Source: Polaribacter sp. L3A8 (lineage in GTDB: Bacteria > Bacteroidota > Bacteroidia > Flavobacteriales > Flavobacteriaceae). From it: a stretch of 64,000 nt of DNA. The DNA lies in assembly GCF_009796785.1 (NCBI RefSeq), contig NZ_CP047026.1, forward strand, positions 1 to 64,000, read 5' to 3'. Numbering within the stretch: the stretch's first letter is position 1; each line of letters opens with the position of its first letter. The position numbers and the translations under genes were made by a program. The notes beneath the pieces were generated by a model. It was not told the origin of the DNA and did no database searches. It saw only the letters and a program-made list of their open reading frames with translations. Below are positions 51,701 to 60,010 of the stretch, piece after piece.

Positions 51701-53361
51701 GGACAAATACTAATTGGTATTTCTACGGAAATAAATTCTGTACCTGTACATATAACCTTACCAACTAATCTGTATCTACCGGGTTCTGTTGGCAAAGGAG
51801 TATAAGCATTTTCGGTACTTTTTGTTACCCAATTTAAGGTAGTTTCATTATACAGTTGCCATTGTATACCACCATCAAATAACTCGGTATTTGCAGCTTC
51901 TAATTTTAAATTATTACCAAGACAGTTGCCTAAAGTTTCTATGTTAACGTTAAAATTAATTTCTGGTTTAGAAGGGAAACCTGAGTAAAAGCCACCAGAA
52001 GTTGCCGCTCCGTTTTGATTGAAGTAAGAGCAGTAGAGTTCTGTTGCAGCATCACCAATTAAACTTTTTACGGTAACGTTTCCAGAAAGATTTGTTACTT
52101 TATATGTTACGTAATTACTATTACCAAGAATGTCTTTTGGACCATCGATTGTGTGGTTTGTATTTGTAGAATTTTCTTCAATAATTAGTGTTGCTCCTTT
52201 TTTTGTAACAATAGAAACTCCTCCTTCAAAAGTATTAAAACCTATTTTATCTATATTAGGAATGTTATCTACAAAGCCTGTGCTTTCGCAATTTAAAGGA
52301 GGAACAAAAAAGAGCCCTTGGTTTGCAGCTCTATCATTTGCACCAACACCTTGATATGCAAATACAGGTTGTGAAGTTTTTACATACATATTTCCATTGG
52401 TAGAATATTCATTACCTTCTATTACATACCATTCTCCTGCTTTTGCGATGGTAGTTTCTGCTGTTAAATTATCATTTATAAATACTTCTGTATTGTCATG
52501 ATGTGCAACAATTAGTATGTTTTCCCAAGCGTTTTCTCCATCACCTTTTACAAAAATATATTCGTCTCCAATTTTTTTAGCATCAACAATTTGGTCTATC
52601 CCATAATCTCTAAGGTTGGTAGGAGTATCAAAAGTACCGGTTGCAGAACCAGAATTTACAACAATAGGTTTGTTTTCATCGTCAGATTTTATAAGCGTAC
52701 CTAATAAATCACTAGGAGTTCCACCTCTATCAAAAGAAACCGATACAATAAAACTTTCTCCTTCATTTAAAGTTTTTGTAAAAGGAATAGGTCCTTCATA
52801 GTTGTTAATGTTAATACCAGGCGTAAAATCATCAAAAGTTACATTGGTGTTATCTTCAGTGGCCATTACAGATACAAAATTTAAATGCCCATTAGCAGGG
52901 TTTGTACTAGGAAAACCTCCCATTCTAAATTCTGTACCTAAGGCAGAAAGCCCTTTACTTACAATGGCAGATGCTTGATTTGCTCTACCTGCAGAGATCA
53001 TTCTTACAGAAACATAAATAACATCATTGGCTTCTATAATGTATCCTTTATCGTTTATTATAGTAGCTGTTTGACCTGGTTCTTGAAACAATTGTGTACC
53101 AACTATGGTAGATGTTGTAAAAAAAGGGGTAGCGTTAGAAACTGTACCAGTAATTTCTTCGGAAGCAGGTTTTCCTATTGGTTTTATCGTAAAAGAAACA
53201 TTACTACTTTTTGGGGTAGAGATATAAATGTATTGATTGTCAATAGCTTCATCACTTGTAATTGGCGGTAAATAATGTTTTTTGCTTAATTGAGCATTTA
53301 TATTCTGAAAAGCAATACAACTGATAAAAATGAATAAACCGAATAAAAAACTTTTGCGCAT
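48790..53361 (-). CDS. Giant surface protein with T9SS type B (gliding-associated) tail
   Basis: The 1523-residue protein has a signal peptide (FLFGLFIFISCIAFQNINAQ). An IgGFc-binding-like N-terminal region follows (about 35-450, HYLPPITSDEAIDNQYIYISTP in outline). A block of calcium-binding DxDxDG thrombospondin-3-type repeats comes next (about 555-580 and 760-900, such as DYDKDGIIDNVDVDIDNDG and DSDNDGIPD). Ig-like/PKD-like domains come after that. The C-terminal gliding domain (FPKFFTPNGQQNKTW, NIFNRYGKLV, GEGWDGTYSGKTLPSDDYWF) is the type B sorting signal. It is predicted to be an adhesin or matrix protein on the cell surface. Confidence 0.93.
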   Translation of the reverse strand: MRKSFLFGLFIFISCIAFQNINAQLSKKHYLPPITSDEAIDNQYIYISTPKSSNVSFTIKPIGKPASEEITGTVSNATPFFTTSTIVGTQLFQEPGQTATIINDKGYIIEANDVIYVSVRMISAGRANQASAIVSKGLSALGTEFRMGGFPSTNPANGHLNFVSVMATEDNTNVTFDDFTPGININNYEGPIPFTKTLNEGESFIVSVSFDRGGTPSDLLGTLIKSDDENKPIVVNSGSATGTFDTPTNLRDYGIDQIVDAKKIGDEYIFVKGDGENAWENILIVAHHDNTEVFINDNLTAETTIAKAGEWYVIEGNEYSTNGNMYVKTSQPVFAYQGVGANDRAANQGLFFVPPLNCESTGFVDNIPNIDKIGFNTFEGGVSIVTKKGATLIIEENSTNTNHTIDGPKDILGNSNYVTYKVTNLSGNVTVKSLIGDAATELYCSYFNQNGAATSGGFYSGFPSKPEINFNVNIETLGNCLGNNLKLEAANTELFDGGIQWQLYNETTLNWVTKSTENAYTPLPTEPGRYRLVGKVICTGTEFISVEIPISICPDDYDKDGIIDNVDVDIDNDGILNCDESLGDKIIDLSDINTPTVTDDLTTINANLITENTTFTGDATGSFTSVANASGTSNSTYSLDFNDNINFKLTQNSTKDHTISDNEYFILRLSQADKNITLLDPDNQILVDSNFDDEFEDDFTQFSASVIKFKFKTDLVGGTSTFQFVANQIKNISFEHNNNISSDISTFNGTIGLTCFTLDSDGDGIENMFDLDSDNDGIPDISEVSSPQITLLKTDANLDGLDDAFNGLITNIDTDNDGVKNYLDYDTDNDGIFDSTEANHGLDVNFNGTVDTFIDINKNGLADSLENDTTVQTLSLKYTIADTDGDNVFNFLELDADNDGCNDVIEAGFTEYNNDGILFANSFSVDKNGKVKNPDDGYTNPNSDYITSAPIELITPFTDVTFCESATDTITIDATANGFQWELSTDDGATWNTITDNAVYLGSNTNSLQITNTPYSYNNYQYRVALTRTGNSCGLTSAPITLTVNPKPIILNNPAALFQCDTNSDLQTTFNLTEAEISISTDADHTFKYYKTKMDAENGVQEVNDKTSYFVAVNGEAWVRTTSTATTCHTISKINLTVSYTPNQTFEDTFYQCDDFLDAEGNNTVNNSDTDGITFFDLSSVPDKITTDTNKRVEFYETDEDRTKSINQITETQSLSNYRNTNHPYLGSAIAIYYKIIDKTNNNCQGIGEFNLEVNKIPEFSVKGETPDAPIIICAKNVPYTLEIQSLFKDDYDYKWTDKVGNTVGGNSPTLSVSDQGEYTVTASSRETTICSRTRTIVVLKSNFENLENSFVTVTDDISGFSANLSIRIDIPTNPLINEEFQYALENENGNIVRPFQDDNIFNNVEGGVYKIIVENKDGCGTSSLIVSVIQFPKFFTPNGQQNKTWTIKGTNSSFYQPNSTINIFNRYGKLVAQTSVDGEGWDGTYSGKTLPSDDYWFTVQLIPIDPNKMPILKKGHFSLLRQ

Positions 53362-53496
53362 TGTAATATTAAATTAAGTATTAATATTATTTCTGGTTAA
53401 TCAATTTTAACAACAGAATAATCTAAAGGCAAAATACAAAAGTTTATTGAATGTTTGAGTTTTTTAAAATTAGAAAAAAAGACAACTTAATACAAT

Positions 53497-54342
53497 TTAT
53501 AAATCTCTCTTTTGTAGTAGTTTAAAAGAACTGTAAATAAATATAAATGTCCAAGCACAAACAATTAGAATGGTAGAGAAGTCTACATCATAACTTTTAG
53601 TAATGTTTTCACCAACTTGGTTTGCTATAGATCTAACAGCACCTAATCTAGAAAATGGTTCTTTTATTAAGTTAGATAATGCTTCTAAAGGTAGAAATTG
53701 CATAATATTATTTACAGATTCTGAGGTGTTACCTGCACCCCTAAAAGCCCAAAAAAGATACCCTTTAAACATGCTTTCTCCAATTAACCAAACTACCATG
53801 GCACCCACTGCAAAAGCAGAACGTTTTACTAAAATACCAAAAAATAACCCCATAGAAAAGAAGCCAACTAGTTTGATAAAAAAGGCTATTAAGTACTCTA
53901 GGTTTGTGGTAATTATAGACAGTTCATTATAGTCTGAATACATTAAACCTAAAACTAAGGATACTACAAAAACAAATAATGTTGAAATTAATGAAAATAC
54001 AACTACGGTGTAAAACTTAGAAAGAATAAATTCTTTTTTACTTAAACCATCAATTAAATTCTGTTTTAAAGTTTTGTAACTATACTCATTCGCCATCATA
54101 GAAACAATAACCAATAATAAGAAAAATTTTAAAATGGAAGCCATATACGTGTTAAAATGCCAGATATATGGAAAATTAAAAATGCCCATATCGGCTAAAT
54201 GGAATTTAATTGGACCAATATCAAATTTTATGGTAGCAATTAAGGCAATAGAAGTAAGTAACCCAAAGTATATAAGTGATAATACCTTACTGGCGCTGTT
54301 GTGTTTAAGTTTATGAAATTCTATAGTAAGTAGTCTTAACAT
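53497..54342 (-). CDS. ABC-2 family transporter permease
   Basis: The 281-residue protein has six hydrophobic helices and starts MLRLLTIEFHKLKHNSASKVL, typical of ABC-2 permeases encoded next to a stand-alone ATPase. It lies 23 bases downstream of the ATPase gene on the same strand. The transported substrate is unknown; small peptides or lipids are common for the type. Confidence 0.9.
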   Translation of the reverse strand: MLRLLTIEFHKLKHNSASKVLSLIYFGLLTSIALIATIKFDIGPIKFHLADMGIFNFPYIWHFNTYMASILKFFLLLVIVSMMANEYSYKTLKQNLIDGLSKKEFILSKFYTVVVFSLISTLFVFVVSLVLGLMYSDYNELSIITTNLEYLIAFFIKLVGFFSMGLFFGILVKRSAFAVGAMVVWLIGESMFKGYLFWAFRGAGNTSESVNNIMQFLPLEALSNLIKEPFSRLGAVRSIANQVGENITKSYDVDFSTILIVCAWTFIFIYSSFKLLQKRDL

Positions 54343-54365
54343 GACTTTGTAGTTTAAATAGTTGA

Positions 54366-55265
54366 TTAGTTGTTGTTGGTTAAATCTAAGAATTGTTGTT
54401 CTAAACTTGGTTTACGTTTTATCAAGTGAGATAAAATAATTCCTTTTTTAAAAAGGAATTCATTTAGTTCTGTAGCAGAAATGGGATTGCTTAACATAGC
54501 AATAATGGTTTCGTGGTCTTTGTTGATTTTACCAATTGCAGGATGTTCTTCTAAAATTGATAGCAATTTTACTTCATCGGTTTCCACCTTTAATTCAAAC
54601 AAACCGTTAGAGGCTGTCATTTCATCTACACGACCTGCATATAATTTTACACCTTTTCTAATAACAACAACGTGAGAACACACTTTTTCTACTTCATCTA
54701 AAAGATGAGATGCTAATAAAATAGTGGTTCCGTTTGCGGCAATGGTTTGTATTATTTGACGAATTTCATGAATTCCTTGTGGATCTAAACCGTTTGTTGG
54801 TTCATCTAAAATTAATATTTCAGGATCATTTAATAGGGCAGAAGCAATGGCTAAACGTTGTTTCATTCCTAAAGAAAAGGTACTAAACTTGCTGTTTTTT
54901 CTATCAAAAAGGTTAACAATAGTCAGTTTTTCGTTAATTTTTTCTGTTGATATTTCTTTGATCTTACAAATTAAAGCTAAGTTTTGAGTAGCCGTCATGT
55001 ACGGATAAAAATTAGGACGCTCTATAATTGCGCCTACTTTTTTTAAGGCTTGATGTGTGGATAGTTTTCCGTTAAACCAAGAAAATTCACCAGAAGTTCT
55101 ATTAACAACATTTAAGATTATACCTAAAGTGGTAGATTTTCCACTTCCGTTTGGGCCTAAAATTCCGTAAACATTTCCTTTTTCTATATCAAAAGAAAGA
55201 TTATTTACTGCGTGAACTTTTCCGTATTTTTTATCGAGATTTTTAAGTGATAAGATAGTTTCCAA
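54366..55265 (-). CDS. ABC transporter ATP-binding protein
   Basis: Walker A LGPNGSGKSTTLG (about residues 37-49), signature FSLGMKQRLAIASALL, Walker B EILILDEPTNGLD and the switch His in LASHLLDEVEKV are all intact. The C-terminal 80 residues form the accessory DrrA-like domain. At 299 residues it is standard. It is co-transcribed with the following permease. Its promoter region carries GTTTAA-rich short repeats. Confidence 0.95.
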   Translation of the reverse strand: METILSLKNLDKKYGKVHAVNNLSFDIEKGNVYGILGPNGSGKSTTLGIILNVVNRTSGEFSWFNGKLSTHQALKKVGAIIERPNFYPYMTATQNLALICKIKEISTEKINEKLTIVNLFDRKNSKFSTFSLGMKQRLAIASALLNDPEILILDEPTNGLDPQGIHEIRQIIQTIAANGTTILLASHLLDEVEKVCSHVVVIRKGVKLYAGRVDEMTASNGLFELKVETDEVKLLSILEEHPAIGKINKDHETIIAMLSNPISATELNEFLFKKGIILSHLIKRKPSLEQQFLDLTNNN

Positions 55266-55329
55266 AGAAATTGATTTAGTCGATTATGAATGTAAGACGA
55301 CTAAAATACAATTTTGTTACTTCTAAAAT

Positions 55330-55405
55330 GTGCAATTGTTAAAAAGTGTAATTGTTTAACTGTAGAAAACGATTAACAGTAAACCAATTAAACAGTTACA
55401 CGCTT
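55330..55405. repeat. Degenerate short-period GTTTAA-type repeats
   Basis: On the minus strand GTTTAATTG, GTTTACT, GTTAATCG, GTTAAACA and TTTAACA follow one another with a period of roughly 8 bases. ACAATTACAC/ACAATTGCAC form a direct repeat 17 bases apart. The array lies between the pRiA4b-type gene stop and the ABC ATPase start, upstream of the ATPase. Confidence 0.45.
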
Positions 55406-55413
55406 AAACTTTT

Positions 55414-55917
55414 CTAGTATTCGTTATAATCGAAATCATCATCAAAATGACCAAATTCATCATCAAGATCTTCTTCGTCTTCAAAACCATCGTCTAATTT
55501 TTCTGCAACAAATTCTTTTTCAGGAGCTTCACTTGGTATTTCTCCAACCGTTAAGATAATTTGTGGTAAATCTTCTTTTTTCTCATCAGAAACCTCAATT
55601 ACTTCAACATAGAAAGTCCACATTTTTAAGAAATCGTACACATAAATTAATTTGTTACTTTCTTCTGGTAACGTATCCTGTAAAATACAATTTTGCATAG
55701 AAATTCCTTCGCCAACTTCTTCCATATTAAATAACGGAATTTCTTCACCTTGCGTCCAGTCATCATCGGTTCTGTAAAAAGAAGCCATCTCTTGACCTCC
55801 AAACCCAAAAGATTTAGCAATTGTGGCATGTAAATCTTCTAAATTTAAGTTGTTGTCAACTAAAATAGTTCTAATTACATCTTCTTTGGTGTCTAAAATT
55901 ACGCGTATTTTGTACAT
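55414..55917 (-). CDS. Plasmid pRiA4b ORF-3 family protein
   Basis: The 167-residue protein opens MYKIRVILDTKEDVIRTILVD. It contains the family block LHATIAKSFGFGGQEMASFY and KLIYVYDFLKMWTFYVEV, and ends in a very acidic tail (DEEDLDDEFGHFDDDFDY). The start at ATG 55917 is chosen because the longer frame to 56004 would run back over the divergent promoter region. The family is often found as a mobile-element passenger, but no insertion sequence lies near. A role is not known. Confidence 0.85.
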   Translation of the reverse strand: MYKIRVILDTKEDVIRTILVDNNLNLEDLHATIAKSFGFGGQEMASFYRTDDDWTQGEEIPLFNMEEVGEGISMQNCILQDTLPEESNKLIYVYDFLKMWTFYVEVIEVSDEKKEDLPQIILTVGEIPSEAPEKEFVAEKLDDGFEDEEDLDDEFGHFDDDFDYNEY

Positions 55918-55940
55918 GAAATGGATAAGTTTTTCTTTTG

Positions 55941-55948
55941 CAAAAATA
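55941..55948 (-). promoter_or_regulatory. -7 element of the pRiA4b-type gene
   Basis: On the minus strand TATTTTTG fits TAnnTTTG, 23 bases before ATG 55917. It supports that start over the longer frame, which would begin upstream of the promoter. Confidence 0.5.
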
Positions 55949-55988
55949 CAAAATTTTATATGTACTTTTACCATATAATCTAAATGAT

Positions 55989-56405
55989 ATGGATACAACT
56001 GCAATTTTAAAAGCGTTTAATGAGAGTTCTAAAAACACGTTAATGGAAACGCTTGATATTGAATATGTTGCTCTGGGGGATGATTTTTTAACAGCAAAAA
56101 TGCCTGTAAATTCTAGGGTTCATCAACCTTATGGGCAATTACATGGTGGTGCAACTGCGGCTTTGGCAGAGAGTGTTGGTAGTGCTGCTTCTAACTTTTT
56201 TATAGATAGTAAAAATCAGTATGTAAACGGAATTCAGTTATCTATAAATCATATAAAAAGTAAACGAGAAGGTACGGTTTATGCAACTGCAAGGAATATT
56301 CATAAAGGTAGAACAACGCATTTATGGGAGGTTAAAATTGTTGATGAAAATGACGATTTAATTTCTGTTGCTAAAATGACCAATATTGTTTTAACTAAAA
56401 AATAA
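55989..56405 (+). CDS. PaaI/MenI-type hotdog thioesterase
   Basis: The 138-residue acyl-CoA thioesterase carries the hotdog signature HQPYGQLHGGATAALAESVGSAAS, in which the Glu of AES is the catalytic base. ATG 55989 (MDTTAILKAF) is preferred over upstream in-frame starts that enter the divergent promoter. The isochorismate synthase gene begins 11 bases after its stop, which points to hydrolysis of 1,4-dihydroxy-2-naphthoyl-CoA in menaquinone synthesis. That role is inferred from the neighbourhood. Confidence 0.85.
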   Translation: MDTTAILKAFNESSKNTLMETLDIEYVALGDDFLTAKMPVNSRVHQPYGQLHGGATAALAESVGSAASNFFIDSKNQYVNGIQLSINHIKSKREGTVYATARNIHKGRTTHLWEVKIVDENDDLISVAKMTNIVLTKK

Positions 56406-56416
56406 CTTGAATTACA

Positions 56417-57466
56417 TTGAATATTATTTTTAATAAAATTGAAGAAAATTTTAAGAAGGAAATCCCTTTTGTAGTTTATAGAAAACCAAATTTGGAAACT
56501 GTTTCTGGTTTTTTTATGAAGGATGATTCCTTGGAATTTACATCAGAATTTACAGAAACTGGATTTGTTTTTGCTCCTTTTAATTCTGATGAAAAAGCTG
56601 TTTTATTTCCTTTAGAAAAATCAGAATTTATTCATGAAAATATTTTAATTGAAGAAAATGTATCTCTAAATGACAATACATCAGATGAGGTAATTTCTGA
56701 TAAAGAAAAACATCTTCATTTGGTAGAAAAAGCACTCGATGAAATAAATAAAAACGAGCTTGTAAAAGTAGTCCTTTCTAGAAAAGAAGAAATTCAATTA
56801 GATAAATTTGACGTGCTACTAACGTTTAAAAAACTACTAAATTCTTATGCAAATGCATTTGTTTATGTTTGGTTTCACCCTAAAGTAGGTTTGTGGTTTG
56901 GTGCCACTCCAGAAACACTTTTAAATATTAAAGGAAACAGTTTTAAAACCATGTCTTTAGCGGGTACACAAGTGTATGTTGATTCTGAAGAGGTTGTTTG
57001 GCAAAATAAAGAATTAGAAGAACAGCAATTGGTTACAGATTTTATAGAGAGTCAATTAAAGCCCATTTCTACCAATCTTAAAGTTGATAAAAAAGAAACG
57101 ATTAGAGCAGGTAATTTGTTGCATTTAAGAAGTAAGATAGAAGGTAAGTTAAATAATAATTCTAATTTAAAAGCTTTAATTAGAGGTTTGCACCCAACAC
57201 CTGCAGTATGTGGTTTGCCTAGAGAAAAAGCCGAAGAATTTATCTGCCAAAATGAAAACTATAAACGAACATTTTATAGTGGTTTTTTAGGAGAACTTAA
57301 TATTAAAAATAATAGCTCTTCTCTTTTTGTAAATTTAAGATGTATGAGTATAGAAGATAAAATAGCTTCTATATATGTTGGTGGTGGAATTACAAAAGAA
57401 AGTTCTGCAAAAAACGAATGGGAGGAAACCATTGCTAAAACAAAAACAATTAAGAAAGTACTTTAA
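56417..57466 (+). CDS. menF: Isochorismate synthase (chorismate-binding enzyme)
   Basis: Converts chorismate to isochorismate, the first step of menaquinone synthesis. The 349-residue product has the family core ELVKVVLSRKEEI (with the conserved Lys base) and FGATPETLLNI, then GLHPTPAVCGLPREKAEEFI and YSGFLGEL. The start is TTG 56417; no suitable ATG exists before the first conserved strand. Chorismate synthases of salicylate or anthranilate type share the fold, but the thioesterase neighbour favours menaquinone. A terminator follows directly. Confidence 0.88.
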   Translation: MNIIFNKIEENFKKEIPFVVYRKPNLETVSGFFMKDDSLEFTSEFTETGFVFAPFNSDEKAVLFPLEKSEFIHENILIEENVSLNDNTSDEVISDKEKHLHLVEKALDEINKNELVKVVLSRKEEIQLDKFDVLLTFKKLLNSYANAFVYVWFHPKVGLWFGATPETLLNIKGNSFKTMSLAGTQVYVDSEEVVWQNKELEEQQLVTDFIESQLKPISTNLKVDKKETIRAGNLLHLRSKIEGKLNNNSNLKALIRGLHPTPAVCGLPREKAEEFICQNENYKRTFYSGFLGELNIKNNSSSLFVNLRCMSIEDKIASIYVGGGITKESSAKNEWEETIAKTKTIKKVL

Positions 57467-57470
57467 AATT

Positions 57471-57501
57471 AAAAACCATAAATATAAAACTTATGGTTTT
57501 T
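57471..57501 (+). terminator. Terminator of the thioesterase-menF unit
   Basis: AAAAACCATAA pairs with TTATGGTTTTT around a 9-base loop, 4 bases after the menF stop. Confidence 0.8.
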
Positions 57502-57601
57502 AATGTGTAAAATAATTTGAATTTAAATCGTTTATTTTGCTTAGAGTTCAACGAATTCTTAGTATTCATTAACAAACCAAAGCAAAAACAGTCTGAGACT
57601 G

Positions 57602-57979
57602 TTATATATCATCAAAAGAAACATCAGTAAAACTCTCTGTAGACTTTACATTGTCTGTAGTTTCTGTTTCTTCTTCCTTTTTAAAATCTTTTTGATGACG
57701 TTCACTAATTACTTCGCTACCTTTTTCGTTTAAAATGTAATCTGTTGCTTTACCTAACATTTCTTGAAAATCAGTAAAATCTTCTTTGTAAAGGTAAATT
57801 TTGTGTTTTTGGTAATGAAAACTACCATCATCATGTGTAAACTTTTTACTCTCTGTAACAGTTAAGTAATAATCATCTGCTTTTGTTGCTCTTACATCAA
57901 AAAAGTAAGTTCTTCTTCCTGCTCTTAATACCTGTGAAAAAATTTCTTCTTGTTCAACTCTCTCTGCTCTCTCTGCCAT
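57602..57979 (-). CDS. DUF3276/PUR-alpha-like nucleic acid-binding protein
   Basis: The 125-residue protein has a single PUR repeat: IFSQVLRAGRRTYFFDVRATK, DDYYLTVTESKKF and KIYLYKEDFTDFQEMLGKATDYI. These small Bacteroidota and spirochaete proteins dimerise and bind single-stranded DNA or RNA. The Thr/Glu-rich tail is disordered. It is monocistronic and lies 82 bases downstream of the exporter gene. Confidence 0.92.
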   Translation of the reverse strand: MAERAERVEQEEIFSQVLRAGRRTYFFDVRATKADDYYLTVTESKKFTHDDGSFHYQKHKIYLYKEDFTDFQEMLGKATDYILNEKGSEVISERHQKDFKKEEETETTDNVKSTESFTDVSFDDI

Positions 57980-58061
57980 AATTCTTTTAAAATAGTAATT
58001 ATAAATATTTTTTTTATACTTAACAAATCTAACAAAATATTTTATGTAGCAATGTTAAAGA

Positions 58062-59816
58062 TTAATTTTCTTTTTCTAAAAGTTGTTGGTCATACAAGTT
58101 TTTGTAATACCCTTCTTGTGCTATTAGTTGATTATGAGTTCCTTGTTGTATGATTTGACCTTCGTCTAAAACAATAATTTTATCAGCATTTTTAGCAGAA
58201 GATATTCTATGACTAATTATAAAAGTGGTAATATTTTTTGAAATTCGCTCTAAATTAGATAATATTTTTTCTTCTGTTTCTGTGTCTACAGCAGACAAAC
58301 AATCGTCAAAAATTAAAATTTTAGGCTTTTTAATAATCGCCCTTGCAATAGAAACGCGCTGTTTTTGTCCGCCAGAAAGCGTAACTCCACGTTCTCCTAA
58401 AATGGTTTTATATCCGTTAGGGAAATCTACAATGTTTTTATGAACATCCGCATTTTTTGCTGCAGCGATAATTTCTGCTTCTGTAGCATCTTCTTTACCA
58501 AACTTAATATTGTCTTCTATACTTTCTGAAAAAAGAAAAGGATCTTGAGGTACAAAACCGATCTGACTTCTGACGTCATCTAAATTAGCTTCTTTAATAG
58601 GAGTGTCGTCTAATAATATGGTACCTACTTTTGTGTCGTATAATCTAGAAATTAGTTCTATAATCGTAGATTTACCAGAACCAGTTCTTCCTAAAATGGC
58701 AATTGTTTCTCCCGATTTTATAGAAAAATTAATGTTTTTTAAAGCGGTAATATTGGTGTCATCATACGTAAAAGTAACGTCTTTAAAAGTTACGTTTCCT
58801 TTTAATTGAGAAGTAGCCGTGTTTGTGTTTTGAATTTCTGGTACTTGCTGTAAAAATTCATTAATTCTTGCTTGCGAGGCTTCCGCTTGCTGTACCATAG
58901 AAGTTACCCAGCCCACAACGGCAACTGGCCAGGTTAAAATGTTTACATATAACATAAACTCAATAATAACACCTATTTGAATTTGATCATTAATATATAG
59001 TTTTCCTCCAACATAAATAACAATGATGTTACTAATACCAATTAATAAAATCATTAACGGAAAAAATAAGGCATTTGCTTTTTGAAGGTGAATGTTTTTG
59101 TCCTTACTTTCATCTGCAATTTTATCAAAGTCTTTAATAATAGAAGCTTCAATTCCGTATGATTTAACCACATTTATACCTGAGAAAAATTCTTGGTTAA
59201 AGGTGGTTAATTTTGATAAATATTGTTGAACAACGGTGCTTCTTTTATGTATTACTTTGCTTAACACAAATATAGAAATAGATAATAAAGGAAAAGGTAT
59301 TAACGTATACATGGTTAGTTTTACATTAATGCTAATCATTTGTGTAAAACCTACCGTAAAAGTTACAATCATATTTAGGCTATACATAACAGCTGGCCCA
59401 ACATACATTCTTACTTTAGAAACATCTTCAGAAATTCTGTTCATTAAATCTCCTGTTCTATTTTTCTTATAGAAGTTAAGTGATAGTCTTTGGTATTGTT
59501 GATAAATTTCATTTTTGAGATCGAATTCTATCAACCTAGAAGTAACAATAATTGTTTGTCTCATTACAAAAGTAAAAAAACCAGATAGTACTGCAACACC
59601 TACAATTATTAGCACATTTATTACTAATTGATGTTGTACGGTTTCTAAATTAGTAACGACTCCGTTTTGATAATCTTCAACAATATTTAAAGAATCTCCT
59701 ACAATTTGAGGTATTTTTAAAGCTAAAAATTTGGCTAATATGGTTATTAAAGTACCAATTAATAATCGCCATTTATATTTAGAAAAGTATTTATTTAAGT
59801 GTCGTAGTTCTTTCAA
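58062..59816 (-). CDS. MsbA-like ABC exporter (fused membrane and ATPase domains)
   Basis: Six membrane helices (about residues 15-300) precede a nucleotide-binding domain with Walker A LGRTGSGKSTIIEL, signature LSGGQKQRVSIARAI, Walker B PKILIFDDCLSAVD and switch His in FIISHRIS. The residue after the Walker B Asp is Asp, not the catalytic Glu. This is typical of the degenerate half of heterodimeric exporters, but no partner gene is nearby. At 584 residues it is full length. The cargo is unknown. Confidence 0.93.
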   Translation of the reverse strand: MKELRHLNKYFSKYKWRLLIGTLITILAKFLALKIPQIVGDSLNIVEDYQNGVVTNLETVQHQLVINVLIIVGVAVLSGFFTFVMRQTIIVTSRLIEFDLKNEIYQQYQRLSLNFYKKNRTGDLMNRISEDVSKVRMYVGPAVMYSLNMIVTFTVGFTQMISINVKLTMYTLIPFPLLSISIFVLSKVIHKRSTVVQQYLSKLTTFNQEFFSGINVVKSYGIEASIIKDFDKIADESKDKNIHLQKANALFFPLMILLIGISNIIVIYVGGKLYINDQIQIGVIIEFMLYVNILTWPVAVVGWVTSMVQQAEASQARINEFLQQVPEIQNTNTATSQLKGNVTFKDVTFTYDDTNITALKNINFSIKSGETIAILGRTGSGKSTIIELISRLYDTKVGTILLDDTPIKEANLDDVRSQIGFVPQDPFLFSESIEDNIKFGKEDATEAEIIAAAKNADVHKNIVDFPNGYKTILGERGVTLSGGQKQRVSIARAIIKKPKILIFDDCLSAVDTETEEKILSNLERISKNITTFIISHRISSAKNADKIIVLDEGQIIQQGTHNQLIAQEGYYKNLYDQQLLEKEN

Positions 59817-59973
59817 CGAATAGTGAGTTTTAAAAAAAATAAAATTACAACTATTATAGTGTCTGTAAATTATTTTTTTGTTAAAAAAGAGAAAGCACGA
59901 AGATACAAGAATCAGTATAAAATTTATTCTTAAAAAAGAATTAAAACGTGGTAGTAGAAAAATAAAATAACAC

Positions 59974-59981
59974 TATTTTTG
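59974..59981 (+). promoter_or_regulatory. -7 element of the nusB operon
   Basis: TATTTTTG fits TAnnTTTG, 29 bases before the nusB ATG. No TTTG at the usual distance. Confidence 0.45.
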
Positions 59982-60010
59982 CAGCAAATTATATATAAGT
60001 TCTTTAGAAA

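Noticed and set aside
53603..53932. 109-codon ORF opposite the ABC-2 permease
   Set aside because: Antisense shadow; the permease frame has the expected helices.
55918..56004. Longer N-terminus of the pRiA4b-type gene
   Set aside because: It would run back through a -7 element of the same gene and over the divergent gene's leader; family members start at MYKIRV-like sequence.
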